From Streptomyces hydrogenans (GTDB lineage: Bacteria > Actinomycetota > Actinomycetes > Streptomycetales > Streptomycetaceae), in the NCBI RefSeq assembly GCF_014656075.1, contig NZ_BNBS01000041.1:1-64000 (forward strand): DNA of 64,000 nucleotides, in the 5' to 3' direction. Shown in pieces: positions 16,533 through 24,562 of the stretch. The position numbers and the translations under genes are program-made. Each line of letters starts with the position of its first letter. Position 1 is the first letter of the stretch. Below the pieces are notes generated by a model. That model made no database searches and had not been told where the DNA came from. It was given only the letters and a program-made list of their open reading frames with translations.

Positions 16533-17459
16533 GTGTCCACCACGTACTCCGAACTCCGCGCCCAGCTGGCCACCCTCACCACCGAGGCGTTCCGCCCCGA
16601 ACTGGCCGAGATCGACCGGCTGTCCACCCTGGAGATCGCCCGCACCATGAACGGCGAGGACCAGTCCGTCCCCGCCGCCGTCGCCCGCGAGCTCCCCGCC
16701 ATCGCCGCCGCCATCGACGCCACCGCCGAGCGGATGGCCCGCGGCGGCCGGCTGCTCTACCTGGGCGCCGGCACCGCCGGCCGGCTCGGCGTGCTCGACG
16801 CCAGCGAGTGCCCGCCGACCTTCAACACCGACCCCTCCCAGGTCGTCGGCCTGATCGCGGGCGGCCCCTCCGCCATGATCCAGGCCGTCGAGGGCGCCGA
16901 GGACTCCAAGGAGCTGGCCGCCGCCGACCTGGACGCGCTCGGCGTCGGCCCCGACGACACCGTCGTCGGCATCTCCGCCTCCGGCCGCACCCCGTACGCC
17001 ATCGGCGCCGTCGAGCACGCCCGCGCCCTCGGCGCGCTCACCATCGGCCTGTCCTGCAACACGGACAGCGCGCTCGCCGCCGCCGCCGAGCACGGCATCG
17101 AGGTCGTCCCCGGCCCCGAACTCCTCACCGGTTCCACCCGGTTGAAGGCCGGCACGGCCCAGAAGCTCGTCCTCAACATGATCTCGACGATCACCATGAT
17201 CCGGCTCGGCAAGACCTACGGGAACCTCATGGTCGACGTCCGCGCCTCCAACGAGAAGCTCCGGGCCCGCTCGCGCCGCATCGTCGCGCTCGCGACCGGC
17301 GCCCCCGACGAGCAGATCGAGGCCGCCCTCACCGCCGCCGAGGGGGAGGTGAAGAACGCCATCCTGATCATCCTCGCCGACGTCGACGCCGCCACCGCCG
17401 CCCAGCGCCTGCGGGACTCCCACGGCCACCTGCGCGCAGCACTGCACGCCACCGCCTGA
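16533..17459 (+). CDS. murQ: N-acetylmuramic acid 6-phosphate etherase
   Basis: Cleaves the lactyl ether of MurNAc-6-P to give GlcNAc-6-P and D-lactate. 308 aa. It has the SIS-domain etherase core: LLYLGAGTAGRLGVLDASEC (phosphosugar and catalytic Glu region), VVGISASGRTPYAIGA, and TGSTRLKAGTAQKLVLNM. GTG start 39 nt after murR. Feeding GlcNAc-6-P into metabolism links this operon functionally to nagA at 42 kb. Confidence 0.95.
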   Translation: MSTTYSELRAQLATLTTEAFRPELAEIDRLSTLEIARTMNGEDQSVPAAVARELPAIAAAIDATAERMARGGRLLYLGAGTAGRLGVLDASECPPTFNTDPSQVVGLIAGGPSAMIQAVEGAEDSKELAAADLDALGVGPDDTVVGISASGRTPYAIGAVEHARALGALTIGLSCNTDSALAAAAEHGIEVVPGPELLTGSTRLKAGTAQKLVLNMISTITMIRLGKTYGNLMVDVRASNEKLRARSRRIVALATGAPDEQIEAALTAAEGEVKNAILIILADVDAATAAQRLRDSHGHLRAALHATA

Positions 17460-17550
17460 ACCGGCCCGAGCCCGCCCCGGCGGGCCGGGGCGGCGGCCCG
17501 CCCGGGCCACCGCTCCTCCCCCACCCCCGCACCGAAGGCACCACCGCACC

Positions 17551-19059
17551 ATGAGCACAGACGACAAGAACCGCGCCATCGCCGCCGCGATCCTCCCCCT
17601 CGTCGGCGGCGCCGGGAACATCAGCTCCGTGGCCCACTGCATGACCCGCCTCCGGCTGGGCCTGCGGGACCGCTCGCTCGTCCAGGACGAGGCCCTGAAG
17701 GCCCTGCCGTTCGTGATGGGCGTGGTGGAGGACGACACGTACCAGATCGTCCTGGGCCCCGGCACGGTCGCCCGCGTGACCCCCGAGTTCGAGGCCCTGG
17801 TGGCCGAGGAGGCCGCCGCGCGGCCGCACCACACGCCGACCGCCGAGGAGCTCGCCGACAAGGGCGCCGCCCTCAAGGCGGCCCAGAAGCAGAAGAACGC
17901 CACCCCGTTCAAGCTCTTCCTCCGGAAGATCGCGAACATCTTCGTCCCGCTGATCCCCGCCCTCATCGGCTGCGGCATCATCGCCGGCCTCAACGGCCTG
18001 CTCATCAACCTCGGCTGGCTGCCCGGCGTCACCCCCGCGCTCGCCGCCATCGCGAGCGGCTTCATGGCCCTCATCGCGGTCTTCGTCGGCTACAACACGG
18101 CCAAGGAGTTCGGCGGCACGGCGATCCTCGGCGGCGCGGTCGCCGCCATCATCGTCTACGCCGGCGTCGCCAAGATCGAGGTCTTCGGCCAGACCCTCTC
18201 CCCCGGCCAGGGCGGTGTCCTGGGCGCGCTCGGCGCGGCCGTCCTCGCCGTGTACGTGGAGAAGTGGTGCCGCAGGTGGGTGCCCGAGTCCCTCGACGTC
18301 CTCGTCACCCCCACCCTCACCGTGCTCGTCTCCGGCCTCGTCACCGTCTTCGGCCTGATGTTCGTCGCCGGCGAGGTCTCGCAGGCCATCGGCGACGCCG
18401 CCAACTGGCTCCTGGAGAACGCGGGCGCCGGCGCCGGCTTCCTCCTCGGCGGCCTCTTCCTGCCGCTGGTGATGCTGGGCCTGCACCAGGCCCTCATCCC
18501 GATCCACACCACGCTCATCGAGCAGCAGGGCTACACCGCGCTGCTCCCCATCCTGGCGATGGCGGGCGCGGGCCAGGTCGGCGCGGCCATGGCCGTCTAC
18601 CTCAGGCTCCCGCGCAACGGCTCCATCCGCCGCACCATCAAGTCCGCCCTCCCGGCCGGCTTCCTCGGCGTCGGCGAGCCGCTGATCTACGGCGTCTCCC
18701 TCCCGCTGGGCCGCCCCTTCATCACGGCCTGCGTCGGCGGCGCCTTCGGCGGCGGCTTCATCGGCCTCTTCTCGATGCTGGGCGACAAGGTCGGCTCGAC
18801 CGCGATCGGCCCGTCCGGCTGGGCGCTCTTCCCGCTCCTCGACGGCAACAAGGGCCTCGGCTCGACCATCGCGATCTACGCGGGCGGGCTCCTCGTCGGC
18901 TACCTCGTCGGCTTCGTCGCCACCTACTTCTGGGGCTTCAGCCGCGAGATGATCGAGGAGTTCGACGTGGACACCGAGACGGCCACCGCCTCCGCCACGA
19001 CCCCCGCCGCCGCCCCGGCGAGCGGACCCACCCCGGAGCCGGAGCCGGTGAAGGTCTGA
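17551..19059 (+). CDS. murP: PTS EIIBC permease, MurNAc type
   Basis: 502 aa. The N-terminal EIIB domain (1-90) has the phosphorylated cysteine Cys30 in VAHCMTRLRLGL. A linker leads to an EIIC membrane domain with about 10 hydrophobic segments, a GFMALIAVFVGYNTAKEFGG segment and the substrate-pocket motif GVGEPLIYGVSLPLGRPF. There is no EIIA domain, so phosphate must come from a separate EIIA such as Crr. Its place after murQ identifies MurNAc as the likely substrate. The C-terminal tail is Ala/Pro rich. Confidence 0.9.
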   Translation: MSTDDKNRAIAAAILPLVGGAGNISSVAHCMTRLRLGLRDRSLVQDEALKALPFVMGVVEDDTYQIVLGPGTVARVTPEFEALVAEEAAARPHHTPTAEELADKGAALKAAQKQKNATPFKLFLRKIANIFVPLIPALIGCGIIAGLNGLLINLGWLPGVTPALAAIASGFMALIAVFVGYNTAKEFGGTAILGGAVAAIIVYAGVAKIEVFGQTLSPGQGGVLGALGAAVLAVYVEKWCRRWVPESLDVLVTPTLTVLVSGLVTVFGLMFVAGEVSQAIGDAANWLLENAGAGAGFLLGGLFLPLVMLGLHQALIPIHTTLIEQQGYTALLPILAMAGAGQVGAAMAVYLRLPRNGSIRRTIKSALPAGFLGVGEPLIYGVSLPLGRPFITACVGGAFGGGFIGLFSMLGDKVGSTAIGPSGWALFPLLDGNKGLGSTIAIYAGGLLVGYLVGFVATYFWGFSREMIEEFDVDTETATASATTPAAAPASGPTPEPEPVKV

Positions 19060-19140
19060 CCCGAGCGGTACGGCCCGGGTCGTACGGCACCTCCGGACGA
19101 CCCGCCCGTACGACCCTCCCGTACGCCCCCCGAAGGACGA

Positions 19141-19177
19141 GGCCCCGTCCCCGCGCACCCGGCGCGGGGGCGGGGCC
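19141..19177. terminator. Bidirectional terminator after murP
   Basis: A 16-bp GC-rich stem with one G-U pair (GGCCCCGT... with ...GCGGGGCC) between the converging ends of murP and the S26 peptidase gene. Confidence 0.75.
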
Positions 19178-19191
19178 CTTCCGGTGGTGGG

Positions 19192-19632
19192 TCAGTCGAG
19201 GACGACGCCGACCACGCTGGACACCGGCAGCAGGCCCCAGAAGCGGGAGTCCGTGCTGAAGGCCGGGTTGTCGCCGAGCAGCGCGACCCGGCCCGGCGGG
19301 ACGAGCGAGCCCTCCGCGAGCCCGGCCGCCCCGCACACCTCGGGCGGGACCGGCTCCCCGGCGAGCGCGGCGACCCGCTTCACCACCAGCGGCGCCCGGG
19401 CGCCCGGCCGGGGGCGCACGAGCCCCTCGGGCGGGGCGACGACGACGATCCGGCCGGTACGCAGCCGGGCCGGGCCGCTCCGGACGAAGAGGACCCGCTG
19501 GCCGTCCCGCAGCGCCGGCATCATGCTCGGCCCGTTGATCCGCAGCCGGGAGAGGAAGCGGCGCAGCAGCGCCAGGACCAGCACGAGGCCCGCGACCACG
19601 CCCAGGAACACGTACACGTCACCACTCCTCAC
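19192..19632 (-). CDS. S26-family (signal-peptidase-like) maturation peptidase
   Basis: 146 aa. One N-terminal membrane helix (about 7-24), then the S26 catalytic motifs: Ser36 in NGPSMMPALRDGQ and Lys85 in PLVVKRVAAL, plus the late box GDNPAFSTDSRFWG. It is smaller than general type I signal peptidases and similar in size to the SodX-type processing protease. The GTG start overlaps the stop of the ABC transporter (GTGA). As last gene of the peptide operon it probably cleaves the cysteine-rich precursor at its AEA-Y junction; that is inference. Confidence 0.85.
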   Translation of the reverse strand: MRSGDVYVFLGVVAGLVLVLALLRRFLSRLRINGPSMMPALRDGQRVLFVRSGPARLRTGRIVVVAPPEGLVRPRPGARAPLVVKRVAALAGEPVPPEVCGAAGLAEGSLVPPGRVALLGDNPAFSTDSRFWGLLPVSSVVGVVLD

Positions 19633-21506
19633 GGCACGGGGTCGGGAACCGGGCCGGGGACCGGGGCCGGCGCGTCCGTACGGTAGCCGTCCGCCTGGAG
19701 GGTGAACAGCTCCGCGTAGCGGCCGCCCCGCCCCATCAGCGCCTCGTGGGTGCCCCGCTCGATCACCCGGCCGTCGGCGAGGACGACGATGGCGGCGGCG
19801 TCGCGGACGGCGCTGAGCCGGTGCGAGATCACCACGCCGGTCGCGCCGCGCCGCAGGGTGCGCAGGCTGTCGTGGATCTCCTTCTCGGCCTCCGCGTCCA
19901 GGCCGGCGCTGGGCTCGTCGAGGATCAGCAGGTCGGCGTCGGCGCGCATGAACGCCCGGGCCACGGCGACCCGCTGCCACTCGCCGCCGGAGAGCGCCTG
20001 CCCGGCGAAGCCGAGGTCCGCCCCCTCCTCGCCGTCCGGGAGGAAGATCCGGCTGAGGAGCGTGGAGTAGCCGGCGGGCAGCCGGGTGAGCCGGTCGTGG
20101 ATGCCGGCCGCCTTCGCCGCGCCGGTCACGGCGTCGGTGTCGCCGGCCCGGTCGAGCCGCCCGAGGCCGACGTTCTCGGCGGCGGTGAGGTCGTAGCGGC
20201 AGTAGTCCTGGAAGACGACGCCGATCCGCCGGCGGTACTCGTCCGGGGTGAAGCGGCGGATGTCGGTGCCGTCCCACAGGACGCGTCCCCTGGTCGGGTC
20301 GTAGAGCCGGCACAGCAGCTTCACGAGGGTGCTCTTGCCCGCGCCGTTCAGCCCGACGAGCGCGGTGGTCGCGCCCGCGGTGAGCGTCAGGTCGACCCCG
20401 CGCAGCACCCACGGCGAGGTGTCGTCGTAGCGGAACCAGACGTCCTCGAAGGTGATCGTGGACCGCAGCGGCTCGGGCTCCCGCGCGGGCCCCTCCAGCT
20501 GCTTGAGGTCCGGGGCCAGGTCGCGCAGGGACCGGTAGGAGACGAAGGTGAGGAGGGCCTGGTAGGCGTTGCTGCCGGTACTGGCGAGCTGGCCGACGCC
20601 GGTCTGGATGGCGGCGGTCGCGGCGAGGAAGACGGAGACGTCGCCGACCGACAGGGCCCCCTGGCCGACCGCCCGGACGACCCAGACGAGCCCCGCGCCG
20701 TAGACCGCGACGCCGAGCACCGACGGGGCGAATCCCCTGAGGAGGTTGCGGAGTTCGGTGCGGCGCTCGGCCTCGGAGGCGGCGGCCAGCTCGGCGCGGG
20801 CCCGGTCCTTGAAGTGGTCCTGGAGGCCGAAGAGCCGGATCTCCTTCACCGCGTCGGTGTCGGTCAGCAGGCTCGCGTAGAACATCTGGCGGCGGCTGCG
20901 CGCCACGATGTCCCGGATGACGGCGGCCCGGCGGCGGCCTGCGGTCAGCTGGGTCCGGAAGGTCGGCAGCGCCATGACGACGGTGAGCGCGCCGAGCAGC
21001 GGGTTGAGCACGCAGACGGTGACGAGGAAGCCGAGGAAGGTCACCAGCGCCTGCACGCCGCCGACGACCGAGCCGATGAGCATGCCGGGCGCGGAGGAGC
21101 CGGCCTCCTGGGCGAGCCGCAGCTCGTCCTGGAAGGCCGGGTTCTCGAAGTGCCGCAGTCCGGGCAGCCGGTTGACGCTCTCGAACAGCTCGTCCTGGAC
21201 CCGGAGCTGGACCCGGCGGGCGTGCTGCTCGCGGAGGAAGTCGGTGACGGCGGGGACGAGCGCGATGCCGAGGCTGACGGCCACCAGGAGGACCGCGACG
21301 CGGACGAGCGCGTCGGTGGGCCGGTGCTGGGTGATCGCGTCGAAGAGCTCGCGGACGAGGAGCGCGGCGGCGGCGGGCAGCAGCCCGGCGACGACGCTGC
21401 CCGCCAGGTGGAGCAGGAGCGCGAGCCGCCCGGCCCGCCAGGCGAGCCCGGCGGCGGTCCGGCCGGCCGCGAGGACCTCGGCCCTGGCCCGCTCGGACCG
21501 CCTCAC
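19629..21506 (-). CDS. ABC exporter (fused permease-ATPase) for the Cys-rich peptide
   Basis: 625 aa half-transporter. The N-terminal membrane domain (about 1-330) has roughly five or six helices and the FENPAFQDEL coupling region of the peptide/lantibiotic exporter type. The ATPase domain has Walker A GLNGAGKST, Q-loop GVVFQDYCRYD, signature LSGGEWQRV, Walker B ADLLILDEPSAG and switch His in VISHRLS. There is no N-terminal C39 peptidase domain, so leader removal needs another protease, plausibly the S26 protein downstream. Both ends overlap neighbours by GTGA. The C-terminus is a Pro/Val repeat tail. Confidence 0.88.
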   Translation of the reverse strand: MRRSERARAEVLAAGRTAAGLAWRAGRLALLLHLAGSVVAGLLPAAAALLVRELFDAITQHRPTDALVRVAVLLVAVSLGIALVPAVTDFLREQHARRVQLRVQDELFESVNRLPGLRHFENPAFQDELRLAQEAGSSAPGMLIGSVVGGVQALVTFLGFLVTVCVLNPLLGALTVVMALPTFRTQLTAGRRRAAVIRDIVARSRRQMFYASLLTDTDAVKEIRLFGLQDHFKDRARAELAAASEAERRTELRNLLRGFAPSVLGVAVYGAGLVWVVRAVGQGALSVGDVSVFLAATAAIQTGVGQLASTGSNAYQALLTFVSYRSLRDLAPDLKQLEGPAREPEPLRSTITFEDVWFRYDDTSPWVLRGVDLTLTAGATTALVGLNGAGKSTLVKLLCRLYDPTRGRVLWDGTDIRRFTPDEYRRRIGVVFQDYCRYDLTAAENVGLGRLDRAGDTDAVTGAAKAAGIHDRLTRLPAGYSTLLSRIFLPDGEEGADLGFAGQALSGGEWQRVAVARAFMRADADLLILDEPSAGLDAEAEKEIHDSLRTLRRGATGVVISHRLSAVRDAAAIVVLADGRVIERGTHEALMGRGGRYAELFTLQADGYRTDAPAPVPGPVPDPVP

Positions 21507-22048
21507 CGGGAGGCGGAGGCCGTCGGGGCGGCGTCGACCTGCCCGCGGTCGCTGATCCTGCCCTCGGCGTCGACGTCCAGGTAGCTGGGCCAGCGCACGA
21601 TCCCGAAGGAGGCGGAGGCGCCCGCGGAGCCGGCGGTCTCGGTGACCACCCGGGCGACCGGATCGAGCAGGTCGATCATCCGCTGCCGCTCGGGGCCGCC
21701 GCCCTTGAGGAAGACCAGCACATGATCCCGGCCACCCGGAAAGTCCTTCGCCATGCGGGCGAATTCCGGCGCCTGGTCGATGCAGGGACCGCAGGTCGTG
21801 GAGAGGAATCCGATGACGGATCCGGCCGCGACGGAATTCCGGTCGATCTCCTCACCGGAATGCGTGACGGTCTGGAATTCGGGAACGGGGGAACCGTCGG
21901 GAAGAGTGTTCTCCGGAGCGTCGGAGACGTATTCTCCGGAGTTTCCGGAATTCCCGGCGGAACCGGAGACGCGGCGCGCGAGGGCGAGCAGCAGGAACAG
22001 GTTGAAGACGGAGAGACAGCCGATCAGCACGACGGCGGCGACGAGCAT
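21503..22048 (-). CDS. Membrane-anchored thioredoxin-like protein (MauD/TlpA type)
   Basis: 181 aa. One N-terminal anchor helix (about 2-24), a Ser/Gly/Asn linker, then a TlpA/MauD-like thioredoxin fold with redox motif Cys86-Gly-Pro-Cys89 in LSTTCGPCIDQAPEF and a cis-proline region near RWPSYLDV. Orientation should place the redox site outside the membrane. In methylamine dehydrogenase systems MauD helps form the many disulfides of the small subunit, and the same job for the nearby 8-cysteine peptide is proposed. The first third uses more A/T (repeated GGAATTCC-like words) than its neighbours. Confidence 0.85.
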   Translation of the reverse strand: MLVAAVVLIGCLSVFNLFLLLALARRVSGSAGNSGNSGEYVSDAPENTLPDGSPVPEFQTVTHSGEEIDRNSVAAGSVIGFLSTTCGPCIDQAPEFARMAKDFPGGRDHVLVFLKGGGPERQRMIDLLDPVARVVTETAGSAGASASFGIVRWPSYLDVDAEGRISDRGQVDAAPTASASR

Positions 22049-22090
22049 GGGAAGGGCCTCGCTTGGGTTCGCGGCGGATGCGGGAGGGGG

Positions 22091-22654
22091 TCAGGAGGTC
22101 CGTCGGCCGGCTCCGCCGGTTCCCGCGAAGACGTCGGCGAGCAGGTCGGTGGAGAGGACGAGCGCGCTCACGCAGACCGCGCCGAGCAGGGCGACGGACA
22201 CCCCGGCGGGGTCGAGGGAGCCGGCCACCGGGACGGAGCCCGGCCCGCCCGCGGCGAGCGCGGCGGCGAAGCCGGCGGCGGTCGCCGCCAGGAGGACGGC
22301 GTTGCGGACCAGGTGCGCGGGCCCGACCCGGGTCCGGGAGGCGCCGAAGCAGGAGCAGGAGGTGTCGATCCTCCGGTGGAGGACCGAGGCCAGGGCCGCG
22401 GTGAAGACCGCGATCAGGCCGAAGGAGAGGAGGAAGGCCCAGCTGGTGAGGGCCGGCACCCAGACGGCGACGACGAGCAGCGCCTCCAGGACGGGCACCG
22501 CCGCGGCGACCGGGCCGAGCGCCCGCAGCGGCACGATCCGCATCTCCCGGACGCTCGCCCGGAACTCCCCGGGAGCGCGCGCCTTCCCCAGCGCGGAGAC
22601 GGCGAAGACGACGGTCACGAGGCACCGGACGGCGAGGATCAGGGGGTCGGTCAC
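22091..22654 (-). CDS. MauE/DoxX-like membrane redox protein
   Basis: 187 aa with four or five hydrophobic helices and the hallmark cysteine motif CSCFG (Cys100, Cys102). MauE proteins work with MauD in maturing the disulfide-rich small subunit of methylamine dehydrogenase, probably as the membrane redox partner. The GTG start at 22654 begins VTDPLILAVRCLVTVV. It follows the precursor gene after 110 nt that contain a stable hairpin, and precedes the MauD-like gene by 42 nt. Confidence 0.85.
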   Translation of the reverse strand: MTDPLILAVRCLVTVVFAVSALGKARAPGEFRASVREMRIVPLRALGPVAAAVPVLEALLVVAVWVPALTSWAFLLSFGLIAVFTAALASVLHRRIDTSCSCFGASRTRVGPAHLVRNAVLLAATAAGFAAALAAGGPGSVPVAGSLDPAGVSVALLGAVCVSALVLSTDLLADVFAGTGGAGRRTS

Positions 22655-22684
22655 GGGCGTTCCTCCGTCGGACGGCGGGCCGGG

Positions 22685-22724
22685 ACCCTCCCCGGTCCGC
22701 CGTGCGGGGCGAACCGGGGAGGGG
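22685..22724 (-). terminator. Intra-operon hairpin after the precursor gene
   Basis: Stem CCCTCCCCGGT pairs with ACCGGGGAGGG (11 bp) around a 16-nt loop, between the peptide gene and mauE-like gene. It could be a leaky terminator or an RNA-stabilising 3' end, raising precursor expression above the export genes. Confidence 0.6.
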
Positions 22725-22764
22725 TGTCGCCCGGCGGGTTCACCACCGGGCGCGGGAGGTGCGG

Positions 22765-22965
22765 TCAGCAGTCGCCCGGGTACGACTTGGTGACGCAGGA
22801 CGGCGCCACCGCGCAGTTCCAGGAACAGCAGACCTTGACGTAGAGCGTGGAGCCGGAGCACCAGCTGGTGCCGCCCGCGGGGCAGGCGCAGTACGCCTCG
22901 GCGCTCTCCTCGCGGAGAACGCGACCGAGCACGCGGTCCGCCATGCCGACAATTGCCTTGACCAT
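22765..22965 (-). CDS. Cysteine-rich secreted peptide precursor
   Basis: 66 aa. The first 24 residues form an amphipathic leader (MVKAIVGMADRVLGRVLREE...) with no hydrophobic signal core. The remaining ~42 residues hold all eight cysteines: CACPAGG, SWC, VCCSWNC, APSC and a terminal GDC. An Ala-Glu-Ala/Tyr junction just before the first cysteine fits the AXA rule of S26 peptidases. The ATG at 22965 is chosen for its GAGGGA site 4 nt upstream. Downstream genes supply MauE, MauD/TlpA, an ABC exporter and an S26 peptidase. Weak resemblance in Cys spacing to the methylamine dehydrogenase light chain is noted but not established. It may be an antimicrobial, signalling or redox peptide. Confidence 0.8.
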   Translation of the reverse strand: MVKAIVGMADRVLGRVLREESAEAYCACPAGGTSWCSGSTLYVKVCCSWNCAVAPSCVTKSYPGDC

Positions 22966-23353
22966 AGGATCCCTCACAAAGTGAAGACGGATTTCGGGTC
23001 GTGCAAACGTTCACGAGAACTCGCGTTCCGCAACCTACCCGCCCCTCGGAATAAATGTCTAGACCAGATTCGATCTTCGCGTCCTGTATGTGAGAAACCC
23101 CAGCTCAACCCGGCTGGAACGACCACACGGAATGATCTCCGCCACTTGGAGGGAGGAATTCCAAAAGCACGTGCACCTGGCCGAAAACAGCCTCTCAAGG
23201 GCCTATGAAATTCGGCCACACCCGGCGATTCCCCCGCGTACACTCCCCCGCATGCCTCTGGAACCGGCGCGCGAGCGCGCCGCCCACGGACCGCACGGCT
23301 TCCGTTAGCCCCGCCGGGACCTCCCCGGCGGTGGACGACGAACGGAGCCCTCC
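22966..23353. other. AT-richer intergenic region upstream of the peptide operon
   Basis: About 390 nt with no convincing gene; short open frames on both strands lack ribosome sites and codon bias. Base composition is clearly less GC-rich than the flanks from about 22970 to 23230. It contains the presumed operon promoter region and a DasR-like palindrome. The right end (23340-23353) carries the ACGGAG ribosome site of the next gene. Confidence 0.6.
23053..23068. promoter_or_regulatory. Putative DasR box (dre-like) at the peptide operon
   Basis: AAATGTCTAGACCAGA: the central GTCTAGACCA matches the dre consensus exactly, with about 11-12 of 16 positions matching overall. It is 88-103 nt upstream of the peptide start codon. 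Confidence 0.5.
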
Positions 23354-23746
23354 GTGACCCGCACCGCCCACCACCTCTCCGGCGACCGCCACGACACGTG
23401 GGACACCCCCGGAGGGGGACCTTGGCGTGCCGTCGTCCTGTACGACCTCCGCTACGGCTCCCGCGTCCTCGCCGAAGCCACCGGAGCCGGCCGCCGCCCC
23501 CGCCCGCGGCGGATCCGCCGCGCCGTCCGCGTGTACGCGCTGCCCCGCTACGAACACGGCGACCTGTCCTGCGCGGCGAACCTCCTGGAACGCCGCGCCC
23601 GCCAGGCCCTCCGCATCCGCCTCACCGCCGCCCGCCGCCTCGCCGACGCCCCCGGCCCCCAGCCCGGCGCCCTGGACCTCGCCGCCGCCGACACCGTCGA
23701 CATCCCGCCCGCCCGCCACCGACGCGGCGTCCTCTGGCTCGCCTGA
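23354..23746 (+). CDS. Conserved hypothetical protein, Arg/Ala-rich
   Basis: 130 aa, basic, no signal peptide. The sequence has a compact VVLYDLRYGSRVLAE segment and then an arginine-rich helical region. I do not recognise a family. Codon bias (G/C in third positions) and the ACGGAG ribosome site before the GTG start support it as a real gene. The next gene follows 21 nt after its stop but has its own promoter. Confidence 0.6.
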   Translation: MTRTAHHLSGDRHDTWDTPGGGPWRAVVLYDLRYGSRVLAEATGAGRRPRPRRIRRAVRVYALPRYEHGDLSCAANLLERRARQALRIRLTAARRLADAPGPQPGALDLAAADTVDIPPARHRRGVLWLA

Positions 23747-23767
23747 CGGTGCCTAGACTCCGGGGAC

Positions 23768-24493
23768 ATGACGACCACGCACCACGACATCGCCGCGATC
23801 GCCGCCGACCTCGCCCCCACCGGGGTCCTGCGCGCGTCCATCAACCTCGGGAACCCGGTGCTCGCCCAGGGCACCCCGGAGGAGCCCGCCGGCGTCACGG
23901 TCGCCCTGTCCCGGGAGATCGGCCGCCGGCTCGGACTGCCCGTCGAGACGCTCTGCTTCGACGCGGCCCGCAAGTCGTTCGAGGCGATGGCCGACGGCCG
24001 CGCCGACCTCTGCTTCCTCGCCATCGACCCGGCCCGTGAGAAGGAGGTCGCGTTCACGTCCCCGTACGTCGTCATCGAGGGCGTCTACACGGTCCCCCGC
24101 GACTCGCCGCTCGTCACCGTCGAGGACGTGGACGCCCCCGGCGTCCGCATCGGCGTCAAGCAGGGCTCGGCGTACGACCTCCACCTCAGCCGCACCCTCG
24201 CCCACGCCACCGTGGTGCGCGGCGCGGAGGGCGTCGAGGTCTTCCGCACCCTGGACCTGGAAGCCGGCGCCGGCATCCGCCAGCCGATGGCCGCCTACGT
24301 CGCCGCGCACCCCGAAGTCCGCCTGATCGACGGCCGCTTCATGGAGATCCGCCAGGCCGTCGGCACCCCGACCACCAGGTCCCCGAAAACCCTCGCCTAC
24401 CTCAACGCCCTCGTGACCGACCTGAAGAAGAACGGCTTCATCACCGACGCCCTCCACCACTCCCACCAGGACCCGGCCCTGGTGGCGCCCTGA
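23768..24493 (+). CDS. Cytosolic SBP_bac_3-like (amino-acid-binding fold) protein
   Basis: 241 aa resembling the periplasmic amino-acid-binding proteins of ABC importers: GVLRASINLGNPVL near the N-terminus, LPVETLCFDAARKSFEAMADGRADLCFLAIDP, VKQGSAYDLHLSR in the second lobe. It has no signal peptide or lipobox and no transporter genes nearby, so it probably acts inside the cell as a ligand-binding or cyclohexadienyl-dehydratase-like protein. TAGACT ends 8 nt before the ATG, consistent with a leaderless transcript. Confidence 0.75.
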   Translation: MTTTHHDIAAIAADLAPTGVLRASINLGNPVLAQGTPEEPAGVTVALSREIGRRLGLPVETLCFDAARKSFEAMADGRADLCFLAIDPAREKEVAFTSPYVVIEGVYTVPRDSPLVTVEDVDAPGVRIGVKQGSAYDLHLSRTLAHATVVRGAEGVEVFRTLDLEAGAGIRQPMAAYVAAHPEVRLIDGRFMEIRQAVGTPTTRSPKTLAYLNALVTDLKKNGFITDALHHSHQDPALVAP

Positions 24494-24546
24494 GGCCCGG
24501 CCCCCGCCCGCGACCGGGCGGAACGGGGGCCCGGCCCTCCCGGCCT
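24494..24546 (+). terminator. GC-rich hairpin after the binding-protein gene
   Basis: Imperfect inverted repeat GGCCCGGCCCCCG / CGGGGGCCCGGCC between converging genes; likely terminator. Confidence 0.45.
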
Positions 24547-24562
24547 GTGAACCCCGCCGTGC

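Noticed and set aside
22974..23308. Small open frames upstream of the Cys-rich peptide gene
   Set aside because: No ribosome site, no codon bias and no recognisable motif; the region looks regulatory.
23747..23762. CTAGAC word as another DasR site
   Set aside because: Only about half of the dre positions match; it is better explained as the -10 box TAGACT of the gene at 23768.
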